A DNA stretch of 64,000 nt, from NCBI GenBank assembly GCA_943787595.1, contig CALSNA010000004.1, positions 372,001 to 436,000 on the forward strand, written 5' to 3'. The position numbers were made by a program, and so were the translations under genes. The DNA comes from an uncultured Pseudomonadales bacterium. GTDB lineage: Bacteria > Pseudomonadota > Gammaproteobacteria > Pseudomonadales > Balneatricaceae. The notes beneath the pieces are model-generated. The model saw only the letters and a list, made by a program, of their open reading frames with translations. It searched no databases and had not been told where the DNA came from. Shown here piece by piece: positions 31,857-44,694 of the stretch. Every line of letters starts with the position of its first letter. Within the stretch, counting starts at the first letter, position 1.

Positions 31857-32590
31857 CTTGAGTTTGAGGATGATACGGTTTGCCACACGTGTCCCTTATA
31901 TCTTGTTCTTCCAGTTAATCTGAAAGCTCACCCGAGATGTAGCATAAGCTATTATCACTCAGTAGTCTGGGTTGATGACGTACTGTGACTTGATCAAGTC
32001 TAGCGAAGCTAGGCACGTTGTCCAGCGTTTTCCCCATACTGGTACAAAGTGGCCATGAAATGATAAATTGTGAGTCATCCATCTAATACGGTCGACAAGT
32101 AATATCAGATCTAGCCAATAATTCTGAAATAAGTGAGATCTGTCTGCCAAATCTCATTTAACCAATTTTTCGGGTTGTTGAAATTTGTCACTGGCTTCTA
32201 CTAGAATGCAGGAATGTCATGGCAGGGTAGGTAATCAAATTAAGTGCATTTAATCATCGGTATACAGATGATTCAGACAGGAAGTATGTTGGAGTGTCTG
32301 AGTACTTAACAGCTAACCCACAAGAGAAAAGCATACAGTTCTCTTGTGAATACTGCATCACAGGGCTCCTCTGCAATGCAGTTACAGACAGCTTTTAGCG
32401 CATGCTTGTTGTTTTACAGTCCATCAATGTCATCTCACTGATAGAGCTTAAGCCAGTTATAACGGTGTACTTATAGATATCCAAACGACGTAGAGTTTGT
32501 TTAACAGACAGTTTAGTGTTTTTAACAAGCTCAATGATTTCATATTTGTCGCAGACTCCATGACTTGGAAATATAGTCCATTTTTATGAC
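31857..32590 (-). mobile_element. Older IS3-family transposase remnant abutting the first IS
   Basis: Read on the minus strand from about 32560: KYEIIELVKNTKLSVKQTLR, then pieces EEPCDA and VLRHSNILPV, then RFGRQISLISELLA, and finally VRHQPRLLSDNSLCYISGEL and GKPYHPQTQ up to the end of the other element at 31856. These follow in order the pattern of an IS3-type orfB family (RNKYEIIRLVE..., WQTDFTYFKVIGWGWYYLS..., RHRPRLLSDNGP-YI, KPYHPQTQGKIER). Many stops and shifts. The sequence breaks off where the neighbouring IS begins; its continuation is not seen on the other side. Confidence 0.65.
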
Positions 32591-32599
32591 ATTTTCACG

Positions 32600-34828
32600 T
32601 TAGATCAGTTCTAGCTTAGCATGTGATAGCACTAGCCATTTGCTACCTTGGGAGTCAAATTGAACCTGTACCCGTGCTCTTGGTCCACTACCTTCGGCAT
32701 CGATCACTGTTCCTTCACCAAACATGGCGTGGCGAACGCTTTGTCCCAGAGCCAGTACTGGCGTTTCCATCAGATTGGTCCTCTGACTCCGGCGATCTGT
32801 GGGATTGCTCACTGCGGGTCGATAGCTCAAGGGCCTTCTAACACTGCTTTTCAGGCGTACCTCTTCAATCAGTTCCTGCGGTAATTCGCTGATAAACCGT
32901 GATGGTCGGTTCATTGTATCTTGTCCATGCAGGCGGCGTGCTTCCGCATAGGTAATGATTAGCTTCTGCATGGCCCGGGTAATACCGACGTAACACAATC
33001 GGCGTTCTTCTTCCAGCCGACCATCTGCTACCAGAGACAACTGGTGAGGGAATAAGCCTTCTTCTAAACCGGCCATAAACACCAGAGGAAATTCCAGCCC
33101 CTTGGCCGAGTGTAGCGTCATTAGCTGGACACTATCTTCGGATTCATCCGCCTGTTGTTCGCCAGAATCCAATGCAGCTTGATCCAGCATTGCAGCCAGA
33201 GCGGTTTCGGGTCGTTCATCTGCTTCTTCATCTAGCTGTCGATTTAACTGCGCTGGGCTCCATGTACTGGCAAAAGTCTTGGCTGCACTAACCAGTTCAT
33301 TCAGGTTCTCAATCCGAGTCTGTGCTTTTTCACCTTTTTCCTTCGAGTGATGTTTAATTAAGCCACTGACCCGGATGATGTAGTCTGTTAGTTCATCTAG
33401 TTGCATCTGTGCCGTTGCTGTTGCCATTTGTTCTATCAGATTAAGAAAACCATGCAAAGCATTATGCGCCCTGGCAGGTAGAGCTGAACTAATTATGATA
33501 CCCTGAGCAGCCTGCCACAAAGAACTGCCTTCAGTCCGGGCGTTTTGGCGTATTACATCCAAAGTTCGGACACCTATTCCACGCGTGGGGATATTGATGA
33601 TGCGTTCAATAGCTGCATCATCATAGCGATTGTTGACTAGTCGCATATAGGCTAGGGCATTACGAATTTCCAGCCGATCATAAAACCGCTGGCCCCCATA
33701 AATACGATAAGGTTTACTGCTGCGAATCAACGCTTCTTCCAGAACCCGTGATTGGGCGTTTGAACGGTAAAGAATTGCAGCTTCACTTCTGAGATTGCCA
33801 GCAGATTCCCAACGGTGGATTTGTTCAACAATGAAGCGTGCCTCATCCTGCTCATTAAACCCGGCATAAATAGAAATTGGCTCACCACTCTGATCTTCAG
33901 TCCAGAGGCTTTTGCCCAAACGACCGTTATTATGCTTAATGAGGCCATTGGCTGCTTTCAAGATAGTCTCGGTCGAGCGGTAATTTTGCTCTAGACGTAT
34001 GATCTCACCGTGCTTGAAATCCTGACTAAACTGTTGAATGTTTTCAATTCGAGCACCACGCCAACTATAGATGGACTGGTCATCGTCTCCTACAACTGTT
34101 ACTGAACAGCTTGAGCCAGCCAAGGTGCGTAACCAGGCATACTGAATGGTATTGGTATCCTGAAATTCATCTACTAGCAGATGTTGGAAGCGATTTTGAT
34201 AATGTTGCAGAATATCTGGTCGTTGCAGCCAAAGCTTGTGACTACGTAGGAGCAATTCGCCAAAATCTACCAGTGCGCCTCGTTCGCAGGCTGTCTGATA
34301 GGCTTGGTAAACCTGCACTTGGTTGGCTAACTGGTCGCTACCCTGAACATCAATATCCTGTGGTTGCAAGCCTGCATCCTTGCTGTTATTGATAAAGTTC
34401 TGAAACTGGCGTACTGGCCAGAGGTTTTCATCTAATTGCAATTGTTTACAGATACGCTTAAGAAAACCAAGCTGATCCTCATTGTCGAGGATCTGGAACT
34501 GCTGTGACAAACCAGCCTCTTGCCAGTGACGCCTTAGTAAACGGTGGGATAGGCTGTGAAACGTGCCTATCCACATAGATTGGGTATCCAGATGTAACAA
34601 GGTTTCAATGCGGCCACGCATCTCCCGGGCAGTCTTGTTAGTGAAGGTCACTGCGATAATGGACCAGGGAGAAATTTGGGTGGTTTCGATTAACCAGGCA
34701 ATACGATGGGCCAGAACTCTGGTTTTACCACTACCAGCACCGGCTAGCACCAGTAAATGCTGTGACAGGGATGTCACTGCTTGATGTTGGGGATCATTTA
34801 AATCATTTAACAAACGTGATACGGCCAT
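32600..34828 (-). CDS. uvrD: DNA helicase II (UvrD)
   Basis: SF1A 3'-5' helicase of mismatch and nucleotide excision repair. Walker A LAGAGSGKTRVLAHRIAWL, the Ia motif AVTFTNKTAREM, DEXX box LLVDEFQDTNTIQY, motif III VVGDDDQSIYSWRGA, motif IV RLEQNYRSTETIL, motifs V/VI LMTLHSAKGLEFPLVF and YVGITRAMQKL. The C-terminal SH3-like tail (VRHAMFGEGTVID) points to UvrD rather than Rep. Length 742, usual. No overlapping partner genes. Confidence 0.95.
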   Translation of the reverse strand: MAVSRLLNDLNDPQHQAVTSLSQHLLVLAGAGSGKTRVLAHRIAWLIETTQISPWSIIAVTFTNKTAREMRGRIETLLHLDTQSMWIGTFHSLSHRLLRRHWQEAGLSQQFQILDNEDQLGFLKRICKQLQLDENLWPVRQFQNFINNSKDAGLQPQDIDVQGSDQLANQVQVYQAYQTACERGALVDFGELLLRSHKLWLQRPDILQHYQNRFQHLLVDEFQDTNTIQYAWLRTLAGSSCSVTVVGDDDQSIYSWRGARIENIQQFSQDFKHGEIIRLEQNYRSTETILKAANGLIKHNNGRLGKSLWTEDQSGEPISIYAGFNEQDEARFIVEQIHRWESAGNLRSEAAILYRSNAQSRVLEEALIRSSKPYRIYGGQRFYDRLEIRNALAYMRLVNNRYDDAAIERIINIPTRGIGVRTLDVIRQNARTEGSSLWQAAQGIIISSALPARAHNALHGFLNLIEQMATATAQMQLDELTDYIIRVSGLIKHHSKEKGEKAQTRIENLNELVSAAKTFASTWSPAQLNRQLDEEADERPETALAAMLDQAALDSGEQQADESEDSVQLMTLHSAKGLEFPLVFMAGLEEGLFPHQLSLVADGRLEEERRLCYVGITRAMQKLIITYAEARRLHGQDTMNRPSRFISELPQELIEEVRLKSSVRRPLSYRPAVSNPTDRRSQRTNLMETPVLALGQSVRHAMFGEGTVIDAEGSGPRARVQVQFDSQGSKWLVLSHAKLELI

Positions 34829-35446
34829 TTAGCCTAACTCCTTGCTACGAATCCAATTCCAGATATAAAGCATAGAGCTAAACAAATGGTCGCTGCAAAT
34901 CAAAATGACTTGAACCGGCAATATTTTCCTATTCATCGAGGTGAATTTTACTCTTTATTACACATCGAAGTGGTGCTCAGGACTTATAGGCAGATATCTA
35001 TCTTGCACTTGGCTATGACTGTTTGGATCCTTAAGATAATACGCTGTAGGTGGCTGTTGCCACTATTCAACAGTTTTAAAACATTACTTTAATCATCCCA
35101 AGGTTAACGCATAATTTGAAGGTATGGGTATAACCACTGAGTGGGTTGCATCAGCAATAGTCGTCTCCTAATGCTGATGGCTAAGTCGTGGGTGTGCTCT
35201 TGGCGGCAGACCTGTTAATTACCCCGTCTGTCACCACGTACCCATTTACCTCCATCCAAAATACGGCTTGTCTAACTGTTGGAACTGGCATGTTGGCTGT
35301 AGTGGGGTCACTGAAACTGGCCTATACCTTGGATATCCTCAATGTGTTACACCATGTAAATAAGCAACTTTTATTCTACCATAGCTGCGATTTCTGTAGC
35401 ATAATCATGGAATATTTTGTCCCAAGACGTTTATTATGCATCTGAC
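34829..35446. other. Gene-free stretch between uvrD and secF
   Basis: About 620 bases. Plus-strand frames at 34886-35092 and 35188-35445 are open but match nothing I know and have no good ribosome site. No clear terminator. Confidence 0.3.
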
Positions 35447-36391
35447 TTAACTCTTTGATTCTGGCAAATCAACCTCAAAACCCTCCCCCTCAATAACATC
35501 TTCTTTAGGAGGTATAATCAAATCTGCTTGGTTAATCCCGAGTACCAGCAACACGTTGGCAGCAACATAGATTGATGAATAGGTACCAACTAATACACCA
35601 ATTAATAATGCCAGGGCAAAACCATAAATCAATTCTCCACCAAAAACCAACAGTGATATCAACACTAGAATCGTGGTCATGGAGGTCACCAGGGTACGGC
35701 CTAAGGTTTGCGATATAGAAATATTGATAATTCTTAGTGCGGTTTCTTTGCGTAGCTTACGAAAGTTTTCTCGAATCCGATCCGAGACTACGATAGTATC
35801 GTTTAACGAGTAACCAATAACGGCCAGAATCGCGGCCAATACGGTCAGGTCAAAGTCCAGTGCTAATACCGAGAAAATACCTAACACGATAAGCACATCG
35901 TGAGCCAAAGCTGCAACTGCACCAACGGAAAATTTAAGCTGGAATCGCAAGGCCACATAAAGCATCACAATGCCCAGAGCTAGCAACAGACCTAACCCAC
36001 CCTGCTCCATTAATTCTTCACCAACCTGAGCGCCGACATATTCTGATCGCTCTAGTTTAATGGCTGTATCCTCATCTTGCAGTACCTTGAGAACCTGTTG
36101 TCCAACCTGGTCGTCAAAGGCTTGGCCTAGTCGCACCAGCACCTCGGTATCAGCTCCAAAATTCTGTACCATGGCATCTGTAAATCCAGCTTTTTGCAAT
36201 TTTTCCCGCACTATAGGCAGTTCTGGTGCTTGCTGATAACTCACCTCAATCAATGTGCCTCCGGTAAAATCCAGTCCCAACTGCAGCCGGTTGGTAGCCA
36301 GAGAGACGATGCTTATAAGGATCAGTATTATTGAAATTATCGCTGCCAGTTTACGAAATGCCATGAAATTGATTAATCGCTCTTGACTCAT
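35447..36391 (-). CDS. secF: Protein translocase subunit SecF
   Basis: Inner-membrane partner of SecD that uses the proton gradient to pull exported proteins through SecYEG. Six transmembrane helices with the periplasmic P1 domain between helices 1 and 2; FTGGTLIEVSY after helix 1, and IGYSLNDTIVVSDRIRE in helices 4-5. 314 residues from MSQERLINF. That start overlaps the secD stop (ATGA), the normal coupling; a GTG-less extension to 36433 inside secD is unlikely. Confidence 0.94.
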   Translation of the reverse strand: MSQERLINFMAFRKLAAIISIILILISIVSLATNRLQLGLDFTGGTLIEVSYQQAPELPIVREKLQKAGFTDAMVQNFGADTEVLVRLGQAFDDQVGQQVLKVLQDEDTAIKLERSEYVGAQVGEELMEQGGLGLLLALGIVMLYVALRFQLKFSVGAVAALAHDVLIVLGIFSVLALDFDLTVLAAILAVIGYSLNDTIVVSDRIRENFRKLRKETALRIINISISQTLGRTLVTSMTTILVLISLLVFGGELIYGFALALLIGVLVGTYSSIYVAANVLLVLGINQADLIIPPKEDVIEGEGFEVDLPESKS

Positions 36392-38283
36392 GTCGTAGTC
36401 TCCGCCTGATAACCTGATCTGAAACAAGGCCAAATGGGCACTTGCTTAAGCTTGCGTCGACCGTAATATCCATTAACCATGGCGCGTGTTACCATAATGG
36501 CGGTAAACATAGAGGTGACGATACCAATGCACAGGGTGACTGCAAAACCTTTCACTGGCCCAGTACCCACAGCATATAGAATGACTGCCACTAAAAGAGT
36601 CGTAATATTGGCGTCAAGGATTGTGGTAAAGGCTCGTTCATAGCCAGCGTGAATAGCTGACTGGGATGGCATTCCCTGCCTTAGTTCCTCTTTAATACGT
36701 GAGAAGATTAGCACATTGGAATCCACCGCCATGCCAACCGTCAATACGATACCTGCGATACCGGGTAATGTCAGGGTTGCGCCTAACAGTGACATTACCC
36801 CTACGACCAGCATTAAGTTAAGAGTAAGTGCTAAATTAGCAACCAGGCCGAAAATACTGTAATAAATCAACATGAACAGCAAAACCAGAATAAGTCCAAT
36901 TTGTACAGACATAACACCGAGATCAATGTTTTGTTGTCCCAAACTAGGCCCAATGGTGCGTTCTTCAACGAAATAAATGGGTGCTGCCAGGGAACCAGCC
37001 CGTAGTAGTAACGCCAGTTCTGATGCCTCAGTGGCATTATCAAGTCCAGTGATACGGAAACTATTACCCAGCACGGACTGGATCGTTGCTAAAGATATTA
37101 TGCCTTTTTGTACTTTTGGTATTCGTTTTTCAACCCACTGACCATCTATTTCTACTAATTCAGTGGTCGACTTGTGCTCTACAAACAAGACCGCCATACG
37201 ACGTTTGATAGCGTCGCGGGTCACACGATTCATTAACTTGCCACCTTGCCCATCCAGATTAATATTCACCTGCGACAGACCATGTTCATCAAAATTGGCT
37301 TGGGCACTGGCAACACTGTTGCCAGTGATGATAATGTCTTTTTCCAGCCTGGCCTGTTGGTCTGGATTACTGCGGAAAGTATGTGTTTCTGCGCTGCTAC
37401 GGGTCGCATCTCTCTTAGCTTCAAGGCGAAATTCAAGATTGGCAGTAGCCCCCAGAATGCGTTTGGCTGCAACAGTATCCTGAACGCCTGGCAATTGCAC
37501 AACGATACGGTTGCGTCCCTGGCGTTGCACCAATGGTTCCGCCACGCCCAGCTCATTGACACGATTGCGTAAGGTGATCAAGTTTTGTGACAAAGCGTAT
37601 TCTTCAATTTCTCGTATTTTGGTTTGTGCCAAGTTCATGCGCAGATAAAAAGCATCTGCTTGATCCACATCAGTAAACACAAAATCACGGTAGGATTTGG
37701 CCAATGAAGCCTTAGCATTGGCACGTACTGCATCACTGGCGAACTTAATTTGTAAGCCTTCATTGCCATGCTGCTCAACACCCCGGTAGCGTATTTTCTC
37801 ACTTCTTAGGTGCGTCTTGATTTCACTAATATAGGCGTCCAGTCGCTGGGCCAACGCTTGAACCATGTCCACTTCCAGCAAAAAATGCACACCTCCGCGC
37901 AAATCTAGCCCCAGTTTCATCGGTTTAGCGCCTAGGTTCATCAACCATTCGGGTGTGTTTGGTGCCAAATTAAAAGCTACCATGTAATCTTCACCCAGAG
38001 CCGCAGTAATAACTGCCTTGCCTCTTAACTGGCTTGCTCCATTAGCAAAGCGGATTAGTGCATTTTTGTCATTGAGCTGTGATCCTATGGAGTCAATCTC
38101 AGCCACTTCCAGTGCTGCCAAACTAGTATCAAGCACTGACTGATCTATTTGAGTAGTGCTACTAGCACCTGATATCTGCAAGGCTAAATCATCAGGATAC
38201 AGGTTGGGCAAAGCGTACAGCCCACCCATAACCAACCCTAAAACAATCAATAAAGTTTTCCAAAGAGGGTAACGATTAAGCAC
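36388..38283 (-). CDS. secD: Protein translocase subunit SecD
   Basis: 631 residues: N-terminal membrane helix, large periplasmic P1 domain (LGLDLRGGVHFLLEVDM, RNRVNELGVAEPLVQRQGRN, IVVQLPGVQD), then five helices with GIAGIVLTVGMAVDSNVLIF, where the conserved Asp takes part in proton movement. Length and motifs are typical. Lies between yajC and secF in the usual order. Confidence 0.95.
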   Translation of the reverse strand: MLNRYPLWKTLLIVLGLVMGGLYALPNLYPDDLALQISGASSTTQIDQSVLDTSLAALEVAEIDSIGSQLNDKNALIRFANGASQLRGKAVITAALGEDYMVAFNLAPNTPEWLMNLGAKPMKLGLDLRGGVHFLLEVDMVQALAQRLDAYISEIKTHLRSEKIRYRGVEQHGNEGLQIKFASDAVRANAKASLAKSYRDFVFTDVDQADAFYLRMNLAQTKIREIEEYALSQNLITLRNRVNELGVAEPLVQRQGRNRIVVQLPGVQDTVAAKRILGATANLEFRLEAKRDATRSSAETHTFRSNPDQQARLEKDIIITGNSVASAQANFDEHGLSQVNINLDGQGGKLMNRVTRDAIKRRMAVLFVEHKSTTELVEIDGQWVEKRIPKVQKGIISLATIQSVLGNSFRITGLDNATEASELALLLRAGSLAAPIYFVEERTIGPSLGQQNIDLGVMSVQIGLILVLLFMLIYYSIFGLVANLALTLNLMLVVGVMSLLGATLTLPGIAGIVLTVGMAVDSNVLIFSRIKEELRQGMPSQSAIHAGYERAFTTILDANITTLLVAVILYAVGTGPVKGFAVTLCIGIVTSMFTAIMVTRAMVNGYYGRRKLKQVPIWPCFRSGYQAETTT

Positions 38284-38353
38284 AAGGCCAGTCCTTTTGC
38301 TTCCCAGATACAGGTACGATGTAACTGCATCTGGCCTAGTTAGTGGGTTAGGT

Positions 38354-38686
38354 TTAGATATTCTTAATAGTGCCTTTGGGTAATACTGCCGTCACGGCTA
38401 CCTTCTGGCAATGAATATCTACGCCATCGGTCAGGGTTAAAGTTACGAAATCATCTCCCACTTTGACCACTCGGCCAATTAGTCCACCACTGGTTGTGAT
38501 TTCATCACCTTTGCTTAGACCTGACATTAAATTCTTGTGCTCCTTGGCTCGCTTGTTTTGTGGTCGCCAGATCAGAAAATAGAAAACTGCAGCAAACACT
38601 ATCATCATTAGCACTAGGGAAATGGGATCACCCCCCTGCGATGGAGCTGCATTTTCACCCATAACCGGTTCAATCAAAAAACTCAT
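38354..38686 (-). CDS. yajC: Preprotein translocase accessory protein YajC
   Basis: 110-residue single-span membrane protein of the SecDF-YajC complex: helix LVLMMIVFAAVFYFLIWRPQ, then KRAKEHKNLMSGLSKGDEI and TSGGLIGRVVKVGDDFVTL. The start is the ATG at 38686 (MSFLIEPVMG) with AGGTGG in front; an upstream ATG at 38761 has no site and no family sequence. Confidence 0.93.
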   Translation of the reverse strand: MSFLIEPVMGENAAPSQGGDPISLVLMMIVFAAVFYFLIWRPQNKRAKEHKNLMSGLSKGDEITTSGGLIGRVVKVGDDFVTLTLTDGVDIHCQKVAVTAVLPKGTIKNI

Positions 38687-38771
38687 AACTTTTCCACCTA
38701 TCAATGGATCACGACTAAAGCCGTACTCCGCGTTGCAAGACCAGGCTATCGAAATAGCCATACTTATATAG

Positions 38772-40972
<2,201 letters not shown>

Positions 40973-42284
40973 ATCAACAAACTGAGCCATTAGGCATAAC
41001 CATCATCCAGATACATGATTGAGCGCCGCGCAAAAAATCCATCATCATACCGAAAAGACGTGGCGGACACCATGTTCAGATACATACATAATCATAAATG
41101 AGTGGCACAACCTAACCTCTGCTATTATGGCTCTACACAGTTGAGCATATATTTATGGATCATAAAGGTACAAAATCCACTCAAACCTTCAATGATGCGA
41201 TCAACTCGTATGGAAGGATTTTCTGGACGTGGGTTACTGTTTATCAGCTCCACCTCTCCTTTAGATTGTGTAATATTCAATGTAGAGGAATACAGCCTGA
41301 CGATCTTCAGCTCTAATTTTAATGTATGTTATCTGATTGCCTCCTTCTTTAGACTACCGGATAAGCTCTTAGCCACAGTATGGTCCTAACAGTTTCCCTT
41401 GCGACTCATGCTGAGTTGAATATTGAGGGAGTTAAGTAGCTTCTTTGGACTTGTTTAGCCAGTAGGCAGCAGTAAATGTATCCAAAATCAGGTCTTAGTA
41501 ATACAGTTGCTCATTAACCCCATCAATAATATTACGTGCTGGCCATTTGCATCAATCGTAGAACACGGTTTTGGCCACAGTTGATATGAATTATAAGCAA
41601 ATTTCTGCGGATATTTCGGATCCGTAACGGTCACTATTTTCTAACTAGAACTACTTGACACAGCAGTGTGAGCTTCATATATTCCTGGCTACGCTGACTA
41701 TTGTAATGTTTAAGTTATTGATAGTAACCACTGAGGTAGATTTGCAATGTATAGCGAAGCATACGAACTAGATACGAATCTATGCGAGACTTTATAATAT
41801 TTATTGCTCCCTGACGGGCTTGCAAAGAACACGACGGTCTCCTTCAATAGGTTAGGTTCCTGATCAACGCGTTTAAATTTGGTGGTTCTGGTTTGCATGT
41901 CCTGCTCAGCCTGACGCTGTCTTAATAGCCTTGAAGAACTTTCTTACTCAGGATGACAATTATGAACAGATATCGAGTCCATTAACCATTAGTCACGTTA
42001 TGTGACTGGACTAACTGGTTCCTGTTCAAATTCTTCGGTGTAACGGATACCTTTACCCATGATTTATTTTTTATGATTAAATGATGATTTTTACCATAAG
42101 AAGTGTCTAGAGTATTTAGGCCTTATCCTTGATGTTCTTTCCTGTTCGTTGGTAACTTTAACTAACACAATGTAAAATATATAAAAAGCGTGCAAGCCAA
42201 CGTGTAAAACTTCATGAAGTTGAAGTGAGTAATGCTGAATTTACTGTTTGAGTTCGGCGTTTTTATCTAAACAAAAAGAATCAG
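40973..42284. other. 1.3-kb stretch between queA and the adenosine kinase gene
   Basis: Contains an IS3 transposase remnant (separate entry) and otherwise no gene I can support. Both operons are divergent, so their promoters lie at the two ends. Confidence 0.4.
41215..41640 (-). mobile_element. IS3-family orfB remnant
   Basis: On the minus strand the text LSMSRKGNC, a stop, then DHTVAKSLSGSLKKEAIRY follows the C-terminal catalytic part of IS3-type transposases (SMSRKGNC-DNAVAESFFGTLK-E). Upstream, shifted pieces DLILDTFTAAYWLNKSKEAT and VTDPKYPQKFAYN fit the preceding region. Strongly decayed, no ends recognised. Confidence 0.55.
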
Positions 42285-42304
42285 CCCTCAGCTTGAGGTG
42301 AGGG
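42285..42304 (+). promoter_or_regulatory. Inverted repeat upstream of the adenosine kinase gene
   Basis: CCCTCA and TGAGGG flank an eight-base loop, about 75 bases before the likely start. There is no T run, so it could be an operator or part of the leader rather than a terminator. It does not match a SAM or SAH riboswitch that I can recognise. Confidence 0.25.
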
Positions 42305-42378
42305 AAATTTGGTACAATCAGTAACCGTTATTGTGTGCTAAAGTGGTTAATAGTAATGAAAATGTAAGTCGACATATT

Positions 42379-43395
42379 ATGGATACTATAAACATTAAAA
42401 AGAAGTACAATATTTTTGGCATTGGTGCGGCCTTGGTTGACACCGAAATACTGGTGTCCGATGAATTCCTGGCCCAGCACAATATTGGTAAGGGCTTGAT
42501 GACACTAGTGGATGAGGAACGCCAGTATTACCTTATCAAGGCTCTCAATAACCATACAGCCTACAAGAAAAAAGCGTGTGGTGGTTCGGCTTGTAATAGC
42601 ATTGTTGCTGCCAGCAGTTTTGGTGCGGATACCTTTTATGCAGGCAAAGTGGCATCAGATAAAGATGGTGGTTTTTTTGTTAAGGATTTAAATGCCGCAG
42701 GTGTGACTTTTCATCGTATTAAGCCTAAGCATGGTATTACTGGCAAGTGTCTGGTAATGGTAACGCCTGATGCCGAGCGGACAATGAATACTTTTTTGGG
42801 TGCCAATCTGGAACTAACTGATGATGAGGTAGAAAAGGACGAACTGGCATCCTCTGAGTGGTTATATATGGAAGGCTACCTGGTTACAGATGATGCGCGT
42901 ACTGAGGTGGCGGCAAAGGCCATGGTTTTTGCCAATGAGAAGGGTATAAAGACATCACTATCCCTTTCTGATCCTTTTGTTGTTGAGGTATTTGCGCAAA
43001 ATATAGCCAGGGTAATTGGTGAAGGTGTTGACTTGCTCTTTTGTAATGAAGATGAGGCCCTAAGCTATACCCAAAGTCAGGATCTTGAGAGTGCCATTGA
43101 AGGCTTAAAAGGCATTGCCAAGACCTTTGTTGTTACCCGGGGTAAACATGGTGCTACGGCTTTTGATGGCCAGAAAGTGATCAGTACCAAAGGTGTAGCC
43201 ACAGAGGCAGTAGATACCAATGGTGCCGGTGATATGTTTTCCGGGGCCTTTCTTTATGCCATTACCAGCGGCCATGATTATAGCTGGGCCCTGACCTTTG
43301 CCAATGCCGCTGCGGCCCGAGTAGTAAGTCGATTTGGGCCACGTATTGACCTGCTTGAATATGATTGCCTGAAAAATGAATTTGGTATCAACTAG
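42379..43395 (+). CDS. Adenosine kinase, PfkB family
   Basis: Ribokinase-fold sugar kinase of 338 residues. N-terminal FGIGAALVDTEILVSDEFL, the signature GGSACNSIVAASSFGADTFY, and the C-terminal catalytic motif AVDTNGAGDMFSGAFLYA with the base Asp. Bacterial members beside metK and ahcY act as adenosine kinases (adenosine to AMP); the substrate here is inferred from context. The start at MDTINIKK suits the family; a TTG at 42331 would add 16 residues. metK begins 55 bases after the stop. Confidence 0.85.
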   Translation: MDTINIKKKYNIFGIGAALVDTEILVSDEFLAQHNIGKGLMTLVDEERQYYLIKALNNHTAYKKKACGGSACNSIVAASSFGADTFYAGKVASDKDGGFFVKDLNAAGVTFHRIKPKHGITGKCLVMVTPDAERTMNTFLGANLELTDDEVEKDELASSEWLYMEGYLVTDDARTEVAAKAMVFANEKGIKTSLSLSDPFVVEVFAQNIARVIGEGVDLLFCNEDEALSYTQSQDLESAIEGLKGIAKTFVVTRGKHGATAFDGQKVISTKGVATEAVDTNGAGDMFSGAFLYAITSGHDYSWALTFANAAAARVVSRFGPRIDLLEYDCLKNEFGIN

Positions 43396-43450
43396 ATTAA
43401 ATATACCGAATTTAGTAAACCAATCATTGTTGCTATAGGAAAGTAACACC

Positions 43451-44602
43451 ATGTCTGATTATTCCATATTTACTTCTGAGTCTGTTTCTGAAGGTCACCC
43501 TGATAAATTGGCTGATCAAATTTCTGATGCTGTCGTGGATGCCATGCTCAGGGATGATCCTGAGTCCCGTATTGCCGTGGAAACCATGGTCAAGACCGGT
43601 ATGGTCATTGTTGCTGGTGAGGTGAGAACCTCCACCTATGTCGATCTGGAAAAACTGATCCGCAAGGTGATTCTGGATATCGGCTATAACAGCAGCGATG
43701 TGGGCTATGATGGCAAGTCCTGTGCTGTGATTAACGCCATTGGCAAGCAATCCAGTGATATCGCCATGGGAGTGGATGAAGGACAAGATAAAGACCTCGG
43801 TGCCGGTGACCAGGGCTTGATGTTTGGTTATGCCACCAATGAAACCAAAGTACTGATGCCGGCCCCTATCTATTATTCTCACAGGCTGGTAGAGCGCCAG
43901 GCTGAACTAAGAAAAAATGGCACCTTGCCCTGGTTGCGTCCTGACGCCAAAAGCCAGCTTACCTTGCGCTATAAAAATGACAGGCCTGTGGGTGTTGAAG
44001 CAGTGGTCTTGTCCACCCAACATGATCCTTCCATAAGTCTGGATGATCTGCGTAATGCCGTACTGGAAGACATTATTAAACCAGTTTTGCCATCTGGTTG
44101 GTTATCTAGCCATACCAAGTTTCATATCAACCCCACAGGTAACTTTGTTATAGGTGGTCCTGTGGGTGATTGTGGCCTAACAGGACGTAAAATCATAGTT
44201 GACACGTATGGTGGTATGGCCCGCCATGGGGGCGGAGCCTTCTCTGGCAAGGACCCTTCCAAGGTGGATCGTAGTGCTGCCTATGCCGGCCGCTATGTGG
44301 CTAAAAATATTGTGGCTGCCGACTTGGCTGATCGTTGTGAAATTCAGATTTCCTATGCAATTGGCGTGAGTGAACCTACTTCGATATCCATCAATACTTT
44401 TGGTACAGGCAAGCTAAGTGATCAGGAGATATCGAACCTGGTACGTGAACACTTTGACTTAACTCCGGCAGGCTTGATAAACATGCTTGACCTTAAACGA
44501 CCGATCTACCTAAAAACAGCTGCCTATGGCCACTTTGGTCGCGAACTGCCCGATTTTACCTGGGAAAAAACCGATAAAGCTGATCTCCTTAAGACTGCAT
44601 AG
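43451..44602 (+). CDS. metK: S-adenosylmethionine synthetase
   Basis: Makes SAM from methionine and ATP. 383 residues with [32 protein letters not shown], the P-loop-like [19 protein letters not shown] and [20 protein letters not shown]. Length and motifs are standard. AGGAAAG lies before the ATG. Second gene of the SAM-cycle cluster. Confidence 0.97.
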   Translation: MSDYSIFTSESVSEGHPDKLADQISDAVVDAMLRDDPESRIAVETMVKTGMVIVAGEVRTSTYVDLEKLIRKVILDIGYNSSDVGYDGKSCAVINAIGKQSSDIAMGVDEGQDKDLGAGDQGLMFGYATNETKVLMPAPIYYSHRLVERQAELRKNGTLPWLRPDAKSQLTLRYKNDRPVGVEAVVLSTQHDPSISLDDLRNAVLEDIIKPVLPSGWLSSHTKFHINPTGNFVIGGPVGDCGLTGRKIIVDTYGGMARHGGGAFSGKDPSKVDRSAAYAGRYVAKNIVAADLADRCEIQISYAIGVSEPTSISINTFGTGKLSDQEISNLVREHFDLTPAGLINMLDLKRPIYLKTAAYGHFGRELPDFTWEKTDKADLLKTA

Positions 44603-44694
44603 CAGGCTGGACTTTAGTCCGATAAGAAATCAAAAACAACCATATCACTCACGCTAAAACCAGCATGATACCAAAAGCATTATGGAGCCAATAA

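Noticed and set aside
30785-31865. Target-site duplication around the IS3 element
   Set aside because: The bases next to the two ends (GATT and CTTG) do not match.
44603-44694. SAH riboswitch before ahcY
   Set aside because: The gap is short and lacks the conserved SAH-element sequence; only a small palindrome is present.
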